DNA of 8,685 bases. Origin: Pseudomonadota bacterium. GTDB lineage: Bacteria; Pseudomonadota; Alphaproteobacteria; UBA1280; UBA12223. Under the pieces are notes generated by a model. That model ran no database searches. It was not told the origin of the DNA and saw only the letters and a program-made list of their open reading frames with translations. The first letter of the stretch is position 1, and each line of letters opens with the position of its first letter. This document shows positions 1 to 5,124 of the stretch, in pieces. The DNA lies in contig PTJW01000034.1 of NCBI GenBank assembly GCA_002937495.1, positions 1 to 8,685 of the forward strand, in the 5' to 3' direction. The position numbers and the translations under genes were made by a program.

Positions 1-129
1 GCATGCTTTACAGTTCCTGAAGGTATGTTTTTAGTTGGTTACGGACTAGACTTAGAAAATCGTTACAGAGAATTACCGGGTATTTTCACTATTGATTGTA
101 CAATGGATAAATCTGCAGGCGTTTGCTAG
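1..129 (+). CDS. hpt: Hypoxanthine phosphoribosyltransferase, C-terminal end (partial)
   Basis: This is the last 42 codons of a gene that begins before the window; frame 1 is open from base 1 to the TAG at 127-129. The translation contains VGYGLD followed by RYRELPGI, which matches the C-terminal signature of HPRT enzymes (VGYxLDxxxxxRxLPxI; human HPRT has VGYALD...FRDL). The family salvages hypoxanthine or guanine with PRPP to give IMP or GMP in the cytoplasm. The tail after the signature (IFTIDCTMDKSAGVC) is not one I recognise. The PRPP-binding loop and catalytic Asp lie upstream, outside the window, so a related purine phosphoribosyltransferase is possible. The next gene starts 18 nt downstream on the same strand with no terminator between, so the two may be co-transcribed. 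Confidence 0.8.
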   Translation, partial: ACFTVPEGMFLVGYGLDLENRYRELPGIFTIDCTMDKSAGVC

Positions 130-147
130 TTTGCCTTATTAAAAATA

Positions 148-501
148 ATGGACAATATTCTACTTATTATTCAAAATTTTGATGTAGCTATTAAATTTAT
201 AGCTGATGAATATCCTATTGTACTATTTATATTATATTTTGCATTTGCAGCTTCTATTGGTTCATTTTTAGGTTGCTGTTACTATCGTATTCCACGCAAA
301 ATGTCATTAATAAATCCTAAAAGAAGTTTCTGTCCTAATTGTAAAACAGAGCTTACTTTTTTTGATTTAGTTCCAATATTCTCATATACATTTTTACGCG
401 CTAAGTGTAGACATTGCGGTATTAAAATTGCTCCGACATATTTTATTATCGAAATTCTTACTGTTGTATTTATGTTTCTTTTGTTGTATTTATTTTTATA
501 A
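148..501 (+). CDS. Stand-alone prepilin peptidase N-terminal (DiS_P_DiS / A24_N) domain protein
   Basis: This 117-residue membrane protein matches only the N-terminal half of bifunctional prepilin peptidases (PilD/GspO family). A first membrane segment at about residues 22-42 runs into GSFLGCCYYRIP (38-49). A cytoplasmic loop follows with two Cys pairs, C62-P-N-C65 and C87-R-H-C90, surrounding the family hallmark DLVPIFSY (73-80). A second membrane segment begins at E102 (about 99-116), and the protein then stops. Full-length enzymes are about 250-290 residues and continue into the A24 aspartyl protease domain (GxGD and a second catalytic Asp), which is absent here and elsewhere in the window. 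In PilD this cytoplasmic Cys-rich region is linked to metal binding and to N-methylation of the mature pilin. I infer a half-enzyme that either partners a separate A24 protease or acts as a methylation/recognition module for the pilin-like proteins downstream. No clear Shine-Dalgarno precedes the ATG; the start was chosen because it keeps the whole first membrane segment and lies just after the hpt stop. Confidence 0.8.
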   Translation: MDNILLIIQNFDVAIKFIADEYPIVLFILYFAFAASIGSFLGCCYYRIPRKMSLINPKRSFCPNCKTELTFFDLVPIFSYTFLRAKCRHCGIKIAPTYFIIEILTVVFMFLLLYLFL

Positions 502-528
502 CTAAGTAAGTAAATGCTTGCTTATGCC

Positions 529-556
529 TTGACATTGCCTTTAAAATAGATATTAT
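529..556 (+). promoter_or_regulatory. Sigma70-like promoter for the 590-1120 gene
   Basis: A perfect -35 hexamer TTGACA (529-534) is followed after a 16-nt spacer by TATTAT (551-556), a 5/6 match to the -10 consensus. Transcription would start near 563, about 27 nt before the ATG at 590. This suggests the lipobox gene is transcribed separately from the prepilin-peptidase-like gene upstream. Confidence 0.7.
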
Positions 557-589
557 CACAGACTGCAATGAAAAAAAGGAATATGATAA

Positions 590-1120
590 ATGAAACTTCA
601 AGCAGTATTATTCACAGCATTATTATTGTTAACTTCTTGTGCATCAAAACAAGAAGAGGTAGCTGTATTGAATGAGCAAGTAGCACAGCAAGAAAAACAA
701 ATTGCCAAGGTTGAGAAACAAAATAAGCAACTTAAAAAACAAGTTGCAAAAAAACATCAAGTTATTGTTGAATATAAAGCTGCAGAAAAGAAAATGATTA
801 GAGAGCTTGAAGATAGATTTAAAGAGTTCCATAAACAAGCAGATTTATTAGATGAGAAATTAAATGCAAACCCACCAGCACCAGAAACAGTAAAGTTTGA
901 AGCTGTTAATAATCAAGAAGATGAAACTTTTGTAGTTAATGAAAAAACTCATGAAGTTGAAACAAAAAAACAAGCAGATAGTATTGTTGGACAAGTAGCA
1001 ATTGAAGAAAAAGACGCTATAAAAGAGCAAGAAGATTTAAAATATAAAAGAAACTTAGCATTAGGTGCTATTTTACTTGCCTGTATTTTAATCTGTTTTG
1101 TAATTTTTAGATTCTTTTAA
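590..1120 (+). CDS. Putative lipoprotein with periplasmic coiled coil and C-terminal membrane segment
   Basis: This 176-residue protein has no family I recognise. Residues 1-16 form a hydrophobic signal sequence ending in a lipobox L14-T-S-C17, so Cys17 is a likely lipidation site; Ala at +2 is compatible with outer-membrane sorting. Residues about 20-95 are rich in Gln, Lys and Glu with heptad-like spacing, a predicted long coiled coil (VAVLNEQVAQQEKQIAKVEK and onward). An acidic, Pro-containing linker (about 93-150) follows. Residues about 156-175 are strongly hydrophobic and end in RFF, a C-terminal transmembrane segment. Having both a lipobox and a C-terminal membrane anchor is unusual: the two ends could sit in different membranes, or both in the inner membrane. 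AAGGA (576-580) lies 9 nt before the ATG. It sits between a prepilin-peptidase-like gene and pilin-like genes, so a structural or anchoring role in that system is possible but only inferred. Confidence 0.8.
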   Translation: MKLQAVLFTALLLLTSCASKQEEVAVLNEQVAQQEKQIAKVEKQNKQLKKQVAKKHQVIVEYKAAEKKMIRELEDRFKEFHKQADLLDEKLNANPPAPETVKFEAVNNQEDETFVVNEKTHEVETKKQADSIVGQVAIEEKDAIKEQEDLKYKRNLALGAILLACILICFVIFRFF

Positions 1121-1121
1121 A

Positions 1122-1149
1122 TTGACAAGCAAAGCATAAAAGATATAAT
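1122..1149 (+). promoter_or_regulatory. Consensus sigma70-like promoter for the 1198-1656 gene
   Basis: TTGACA (1122-1127) and TATAAT (1144-1149) are both perfect consensus hexamers, separated by 16 nt. The -35 begins 2 nt after the stop codon of the upstream gene. The predicted start near 1156 gives a leader of about 40 nt. This is the best promoter match in the window and uses the same 16-nt spacer as the promoter at 529-556. Confidence 0.8.
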
Positions 1150-1197
1150 CTGATATTCCATTCTTAATAACAATCTTTAAAAGGATTAATAGCGTTT

Positions 1198-1656
1198 ATG
1201 AAAGTTGTATTTACATTATTAGTTTTATTGTTTACTTTTGCTATGCCGGTTGATATGGCATATGCTAAAAAGTCTTATTCAAGTAAAACTGTAAAGTCTT
1301 ATAAACAGAATAATACAGTTCAGAATAATCAAAATACAGTTAAACCTGAAGATCAAAAATCTGGTAAGTTAGATACTGCAAAAAAACTAACAGCAGGAGC
1401 TGTAGCAGGTGCAGTTGCTTATGAGGTTGCTGATGAAATTGGTGATGCATTAGAAGGTGAAGAAGATAGCCCGTTTTACGGATTAATTAACCCTGATGAT
1501 GTAGTTCCAGATGATTTTAAAAAGCAATATGAAGAAGAAAATAAAGAAGATGATAGTGATGATCATGAGCCAATGTCATTATTAACATTTTTAATGTTAA
1601 CTTTCTTTGCATTTGTTTCTTTGGTATTCTCGAGAATGACAAAAGGTAAAGACTAG
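1198..1656 (+). CDS. Secreted bitopic membrane protein of unknown function
   Basis: This 152-residue protein belongs to no family I recognise. Residues 1-23 are a Sec signal peptide (Lys at position 2, hydrophobic core, predicted cleavage after A21-Y-A23 before KKSY). A Ser/Lys/Asn/Gln-rich, probably disordered stretch (24-60) follows. Next is a Gly/Ala-rich segment around 64-85 (LTAGAVAGAVAYEVADEIGD), similar to glycine-zipper or amphipathic membrane-associating helices. A strongly acidic region (86-122) follows, then a transmembrane segment at about 126-145 and a basic tail (SRMTKGKD). The expected topology is periplasmic body with cytoplasmic C-terminus. The upstream lipobox protein shares this plan: exported N-terminus, charged middle, C-terminal anchor. 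AAAGGA (about 1179-1185) lies some 12 nt before the ATG, a long spacing, but the signal peptide fixes the start. It has its own promoter and terminator, so it is a single-gene unit. Confidence 0.8.
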   Translation: MKVVFTLLVLLFTFAMPVDMAYAKKSYSSKTVKSYKQNNTVQNNQNTVKPEDQKSGKLDTAKKLTAGAVAGAVAYEVADEIGDALEGEEDSPFYGLINPDDVVPDDFKKQYEEENKEDDSDDHEPMSLLTFLMLTFFAFVSLVFSRMTKGKD

Positions 1657-1663
1657 AGTTATA

Positions 1664-1688
1664 TTAAGCCCCATTCGGGGCTTTTTTC
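1664..1688 (+). terminator. Intrinsic terminator after the 1198-1656 gene
   Basis: The stem AAGCCCC (1666-1672) pairs with GGGGCTT (1677-1683) across an ATTC loop, and a run of six T (1682-1687) follows directly. It begins 7 nt after the stop codon and is the most GC-rich stem in the window. Confidence 0.92.
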
Positions 1689-1698
1689 TTGAAAATAA

Positions 1699-1726
1699 TT
1701 AAATGCTAGGTTAAACTTAATATAAT
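1699..1726 (+). promoter_or_regulatory. Possible promoter for the pilin-like gene cluster
   Basis: TATAAT (1721-1726) is a perfect -10 hexamer. The best -35 at the 16-nt spacing used by the two upstream promoters is a weak TTAAAT (1699-1704). The predicted start (about 1732) would fall within the Shine-Dalgarno AAAGGAG (1731-1737), giving a very short leader. The terminator just upstream means the cluster needs a promoter here, but its exact position is uncertain in this AT-rich DNA. Confidence 0.45.
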
Positions 1727-1744
1727 AAAAAAAGGAGCTTAGGT

Positions 1745-2341
1745 ATGAAAAAAGGTGCAATGTTCGGTCTTGATGCTCGTATAGCTTTGGCAATATTTGG
1801 TGCATTATCAGTAATTAGTGGTGCAGCATTATATTCAGCTATTCAAGAAAGTAAGATTATACAGTTTTTAGCACAGCATGATGAGTATGCAAAAGCTATT
1901 GAAGCTTATATGTTAGATACAGGTGTTGATTTAAAATCAGGTAATACTGCAGGAGTGTCTGTTCATGCAAAGTCACTGGTGACTAACTATACTTCAGTAG
2001 ATGGCTGGAAGGGACCTTACCTTGCTGCTGAAGAGTCTACTAGTATATATGAGTTAAAAGGTATACCTATTGGTAGTTTGAAGCATTTATTTATTAAAAA
2101 AGCTAGAGAAGGTGTAGCTTGGGATGATCCAGATTTTGCAGCAAACGCATGTAATGGCAGCAAAGACTGCTTTTATTGGACAGAAACAAATTGCTATGAA
2201 AAGTCATTTGTAGAAAATTTAGATGTTAGGATTGATGGAACACTTGATGCTGACGAGGGTCGTTTTAGATATTCTGTATGTTCAAGCCCTAATGCAATGT
2301 ATAAAGTTTACTATCAGGCTGTTAGGACTATTTCTCAGTAG
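1745..2341 (+). CDS. Type IV pilin-like / GspG-like pseudopilin, paralog 1
   Basis: This 198-residue protein has a short basic leader (MKKGA) followed by a hydrophobic helix with AIFGALSVIS, which aligns with the AIIGILAAIA part of type IV pilin and pseudopilin N-termini. With cleavage after Ala5, Met is +1 and Asp10 falls at +5, where pilins normally have Glu. Downstream, AYMLDTG (54-60) and GWKGPYL (87-93) match the conserved YxLDxG and WxGPYL motifs of T2SS major pseudopilins (GspG). The C-terminal part diverges from GspG. It has four cysteines (136, 142, 150, 179) and an acidic segment LDVRIDGTLDADEG (159-172). AAAGGAG lies 7 nt before the ATG. It is the most divergent of the three paralogs and has two more cysteines than the others. 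I infer an inner-membrane-anchored pseudopilin assembled by machinery not in this window; its specific role is unknown. Confidence 0.78.
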   Translation: MKKGAMFGLDARIALAIFGALSVISGAALYSAIQESKIIQFLAQHDEYAKAIEAYMLDTGVDLKSGNTAGVSVHAKSLVTNYTSVDGWKGPYLAAEESTSIYELKGIPIGSLKHLFIKKAREGVAWDDPDFAANACNGSKDCFYWTETNCYEKSFVENLDVRIDGTLDADEGRFRYSVCSSPNAMYKVYYQAVRTISQ

Positions 2342-2427
2342 TTGGTTCTTTAAAAGTATATAAGTAAATACTTAAATGATTTCAAAAAAATAAAAATAAT
2401 TTACATTCTAAGTTGTGTAATAATAAA

Positions 2428-2434
2428 AAAGGAG
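2428..2434 (+). promoter_or_regulatory. Shine-Dalgarno that sets the start of pilin-like paralog 2
   Basis: AAAGGAG ends 6 nt before the ATG at 2441. An in-frame TTG at 2435 would touch the Shine-Dalgarno directly, too close to be used. The ATG also gives a protein that begins MKKGAMFG, exactly like the other two paralogs. Confidence 0.85.
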
Positions 2435-2440
2435 TTGTGT

Positions 2441-3070
2441 ATGAAAAAAGGTGCAATGTTTGGTCTTGATGCAAGGATAGCATTAGCAATATTCGGCGCA
2501 TTATCTGTAATATCAGGAGCGGCATTATATAGCTCTATACAAGAGTCAAAAAAAATAAGAATGGCAGTTTCTTTAGAAGAAGTAAAAAAAGCATTAACTC
2601 AATATATATTAGATACAGGTTCATATATGATACCTGAAACTTCAACTAGTACAAATATGAGAATTGGTGATTTATTTGAAAATTATACAAATGTTACAGG
2701 TTGGTCAGGACCTTATATTGGTGTAGATTCTACTTTAATTGTTAATTTAGAGCTAACAATTGCAGCAGATAAAAAAATTGATAGATTATGGAATGCTTCA
2801 AGGCATTCAGATATTAGCTGGGGTAGTACAGACTACACATTAACAAATTTAAAGCCATGCACTAAAACAAACTGTATGATTTATTTAAGAAAATCTTTAC
2901 CTAAAACTTCAACTTCTTATTCTAATTTAATTCATATATATACACTACTTGATGAATATTATGATAATAATGATGGAGCTGGGTTGGGTAAAGTTCGAGC
3001 AAGAACAGCAGGAACAACATTTTACATTTATTTAGAGCTTATGCCTGAATATACAAAACTAAATAGTTAA
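2441..3070 (+). CDS. Type IV pilin-like / GspG-like pseudopilin, paralog 2
   Basis: This 209-residue protein starts MKKGAMFGLDARIALAIFG, almost identical to paralogs 1 and 3, with the same predicted processing region and hydrophobic helix (about 11-32). KKALTQYILDTG (49-60) and GWSGPYI (87-93) are GspG-like motifs. The C-terminal domain has a close cysteine pair (C140, C145), a likely small disulfide loop in the periplasm. It also has a conserved Asp/Asn-rich turn LDEYYDNNDGAGLGKVR (170-186) that resembles, but does not match, a canonical DxDxDG calcium loop. The ATG at 2441 was preferred to the in-frame TTG at 2435 because of Shine-Dalgarno spacing and paralog alignment. Paralog 3 starts 9 nt after its stop, so the two are certainly co-transcribed; 99 nt without a strong terminator separate it from paralog 1. 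Confidence 0.78.
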   Translation: MKKGAMFGLDARIALAIFGALSVISGAALYSSIQESKKIRMAVSLEEVKKALTQYILDTGSYMIPETSTSTNMRIGDLFENYTNVTGWSGPYIGVDSTLIVNLELTIAADKKIDRLWNASRHSDISWGSTDYTLTNLKPCTKTNCMIYLRKSLPKTSTSYSNLIHIYTLLDEYYDNNDGAGLGKVRARTAGTTFYIYLELMPEYTKLNS

Positions 3071-3079
3071 AGGAGATTT

Positions 3080-3709
3080 ATGAAAAAAGGCGCAATGTTT
3101 GGATTGGATGCTCGTATAGCATTAGCAATATTTGGAGCATTATCAATAATAAGTGGTGCAGCATTATATAGTGCTATACAAGAATCAAAAAAAGTAAGTA
3201 TGGCAACCTCAGTTAAAGAAGTGCAAAAAGCTTTAGCTCAGTATGTTTTAGATACAGGTGTTTATTTGCCAGAAAATAATAGCACTAGTACTTCTATGTT
3301 ACTAGGTCAGCTTTACCAAAATAGAGAGAATATTGATAACTGGGATGGCCCATATATTGGAAATGCATCAAATCTTGATTTAACTTTAGATGTTGATATT
3401 ACAAAGGATAGGGTAATTGATGCTAGGTGGTATGCTTACAGATATTCTGATTTAGCATGGGGAACATCTGATCCGTCTACAACAACAGCAAGGAATTGTA
3501 GTACATCTAATTGTAATATTTATTTAATGAACTTTTTAACAAGTTCAAGTCCTTCATTTTCTAATTTAATTAAAACTTATGAAATGTTAGATGAATATTA
3601 TGATAATGGTGATGGGGCAGGTACTGGTAAGGTGCGAGCAAGAATAACACCTGCTATAGTATATGTTTATATAGAAGTAATGCCAGAATATATTAAACTT
3701 AATAATTAA
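3080..3709 (+). CDS. Type IV pilin-like / GspG-like pseudopilin, paralog 3
   Basis: This 209-residue protein is a close paralog of the preceding gene and the same length. The N-terminus MKKGAMFGLDARIALAIFG is unchanged, followed by QKALAQYVLDTG (49-60) and NWDGPYI (87-93), both GspG-like. Trp127 in SDLAWGTSD, the cysteine pair C140/C145 (NCSTSNC), and LDEYYDNGDGAGTGKVR (170-186) align with paralog 2. Surface-type regions (63-85, 94-120, 131-160) have diverged, as expected if the copies form different subunits or binding tips. Its AAAGGAG (3069-3075) overlaps the upstream stop codon, which suggests translational coupling. The gene ends at a bidirectional terminator. The family could instead be a minor-pilin set or a surface/competence pseudopilus; the sequence alone does not decide. 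Confidence 0.78.
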   Translation: MKKGAMFGLDARIALAIFGALSIISGAALYSAIQESKKVSMATSVKEVQKALAQYVLDTGVYLPENNSTSTSMLLGQLYQNRENIDNWDGPYIGNASNLDLTLDVDITKDRVIDARWYAYRYSDLAWGTSDPSTTTARNCSTSNCNIYLMNFLTSSSPSFSNLIKTYEMLDEYYDNGDGAGTGKVRARITPAIVYVYIEVMPEYIKLNN

Positions 3710-3734
3710 AAAAGACCTCGCTTGAGGTCTTTTT
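3710..3734. terminator. Bidirectional intrinsic terminator between convergent genes
   Basis: GACCTC (3714-3719) pairs with GAGGTC (3724-3729) across a GCTT loop, flanked by A's on the left and T's on the right. It therefore reads as stem plus U-run from both strands. It starts immediately after the stop of the third pilin-like gene and ends 2 nt before the stop of the convergent oxidoreductase gene, so it serves both. Confidence 0.9.
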
Positions 3735-3735
3735 A

Positions 3736-5124
3736 TTATTTTGATCCAATATATTTAAATAATAACTTAGATACAAATTTTGTTTTTCTAGATAAGAATA
3801 AATCTTTATAAACTTTTGATGCTACTAGCCTGTTAATATCTGAATAAGTAGGGTATGTGTACATTTGATTTAATAGCTTAGAAGGTTTTTGCTTGTTTTG
3901 CACAATGCTTGTCCATTGCTGAATTAAATCACCTGCGTTTTTACCTAACATGCTAACGCCAATAGTTTGTCCTTTTTTATTTAAAATAACTTTAACTTTA
4001 CCAATTTTAGCATCTTCAGTAACCGCGCGATCGTTTTCTTTAAACTCGGCGGTAAATACTTTTACTTTTTTGCCGTATAGCTCTTTTGCTTTTTCTTCTG
4101 TTAAGCCAATTTGTGCTAACTCTGGGTTTGTATATGTAGCCCAAGGTAGTGCATGGTAGCTAGCTTTAGCAAAAATAGAACCAAATAAAACTCTTTTAAT
4201 AAAGATACTTGCTTGATATGCAGCTAGGTGAGTGAATAGTCCCTTACCTGCAACATCGCCTAATGCATAAACTAGTTTGTTTGAAGACTGCATTGTATCA
4301 TCAGTTAAAATAAAACCTTTTTCATTGTATTGAATGTTTGCATTGTCTAAATCAAGCTTTTCAGTGTTTGGAGTTCTACCAGTAGCTATAAGTAAGTGGC
4401 TAGATGATAAAATAAACTCATGACCTCCAGATTCAAGGTGTAAATCAATTTTAGATCCGTTATTTGCTACTTTATAAAGATTAGTCTCTTCATAAATCTC
4501 AATGCCATCTTTTAACATCTTTTCTTTCAAGATTTCGCTAAGGTCTTTATCATCATGCTCTAAAATACCAGAAGAATTATTAATTAGCTTAGTTTCAATG
4601 CCCATATTATTAAATGCTGTTGCCATTTCAACCCCAATAGGACCTGCTCCTACAATAGTTATAGAATCTGGTTTTTCTTTTAAGTCAAAAACAGACTCAT
4701 TTGTTAGGTAGTCAATTTGATCTAATCCTGAAATATTAGGTATAAAAGCTCGTGAGCCTGTAGCAATAACAAATTTAGTTGCTGTAATAGTTTCACCATT
4801 TACTAAAATAGTTTCTTCATCTAAAAAGTTTGCATAGCCATTAATAACATCTACACCAAAGCCTTCAAATCTTTCTTTAGAGTCATGTGGCTTAATAAAT
4901 TTAATAGAATCTTGAATATGTTGCATAACTTTATTAAAGTCTTTTAACTGTTTTGATGCATGTAAAAATGCCTTTGATGGTACACAGCCATAGTTTAAAC
5001 AATCACCGCCCATTTTATGGCCTTCAATTAATGCAACTTTATAATCTAATTGTCCTGCAACAGCTGCAACTGTAAGTCCAGCAGATCCGGCTCCAATAAT
5101 TGCAATATCATAATGTTTAGACAT
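3736..5124 (-). CDS. Mercuric reductase / lipoamide dehydrogenase-like FAD-dependent disulfide oxidoreductase
   Basis: This 462-residue protein is a full-length class I pyridine nucleotide-disulfide oxidoreductase. It has an N-terminal FAD Rossmann motif (GAGSAG, 11-16) with Glu34. The redox-active disulfide is C42-L-N-Y-G-C47, followed by VPSK. It also has ATGSRAFIP (121-129), a second Rossmann motif for NAD(P)H (GAGPIGVE, 159-166), an ATGRTPN motif, and the second FAD motif ALGDVAGKG. In the C-terminal dimer interface the usual HPTxxE catalytic pair of lipoamide dehydrogenase is YPTYSD (424-429): Tyr replaces His and Asp replaces Glu. True lipoamide dehydrogenase activity is therefore unlikely. 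No N-terminal HMA domain and no C-terminal Cys pair typical of MerA are present, so mercury reduction is also doubtful. AAAGGAG (5131-5137) lies 6 nt from the ATG, inside the upstream TVP38-like gene, which overlaps it by 8 nt. The substrate is unknown; a membrane-linked redox partner role is inferred. Confidence 0.9.
   Translation of the reverse strand: MSKHYDIAIIGAGSAGLTVAAVAGQLDYKVALIEGHKMGGDCLNYGCVPSKAFLHASKQLKDFNKVMQHIQDSIKFIKPHDSKERFEGFGVDVINGYANFLDEETILVNGETITATKFVIATGSRAFIPNISGLDQIDYLTNESVFDLKEKPDSITIVGAGPIGVEMATAFNNMGIETKLINNSSGILEHDDKDLSEILKEKMLKDGIEIYEETNLYKVANNGSKIDLHLESGGHEFILSSSHLLIATGRTPNTEKLDLDNANIQYNEKGFILTDDTMQSSNKLVYALGDVAGKGLFTHLAAYQASIFIKRVLFGSIFAKASYHALPWATYTNPELAQIGLTEEKAKELYGKKVKVFTAEFKENDRAVTEDAKIGKVKVILNKKGQTIGVSMLGKNAGDLIQQWTSIVQNKQKPSKLLNQMYTYPTYSDINRLVASKVYKDLFLSRKTKFVSKLLFKYIGSK

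Larger units (their letters stand above)
1745..3709 (+). repeat. Tandem triplication of a pilin-like gene
   Basis: Three head-to-tail copies start at 1745, 2441 and 3080. Their first 37 codons encode nearly the same peptide: copies 1 and 2 differ at one residue of 37 but at 18 of 37 codons. Copies 2 and 3 remain alignable over their full 209 residues, with shared SDxxWG, NCxIYL, LDEYYDN and VMPEY/LMPEY-type motifs. Copy 1 matches them mainly at the N-terminus, at W.GPY and in the C-terminal Asp-rich segment. Confidence 0.9.

Noticed and set aside
503..524. Imperfect hairpin TAAGTAAG / CTTGCTTA with one G-U pair after the prepilin-peptidase-like gene.
   Set aside because: The stem is AT-rich and weak, with no T-run after it. 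It does not meet the standard of an intrinsic terminator.
644..838. Open frame on the - strand opposite the coiled-coil gene, rich in Phe and Leu.
   Set aside because: It is the antisense shadow of the Lys/Glu/Gln-rich coiled coil, has no RBS, and lies wholly inside a better-supported gene.
2354..2374. AT-only inverted repeats (AAGTAT...ATACTT and TAAGTA-AA-TACTTA) between pilin-like paralogs 1 and 2.
   Set aside because: They are short, overlapping, mutually exclusive stems of the kind expected by chance in AT-rich DNA, with no T-run; not called as a terminator or operator.
3950..4711. Two + strand open frames of 69 codons opposite the flavoprotein gene.
   Set aside because: They are antisense shadows of a full-length, motif-complete oxidoreductase and lack their own signals.
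3736..5124. Annotation as true dihydrolipoamide dehydrogenase (lpd) or mercuric reductase (merA).
   Set aside because: The HPTxxE catalytic pair is replaced by YPTYSD, there is no pyruvate/2-oxoglutarate dehydrogenase context, and there is no HMA domain, C-terminal Cys pair or mer operon.
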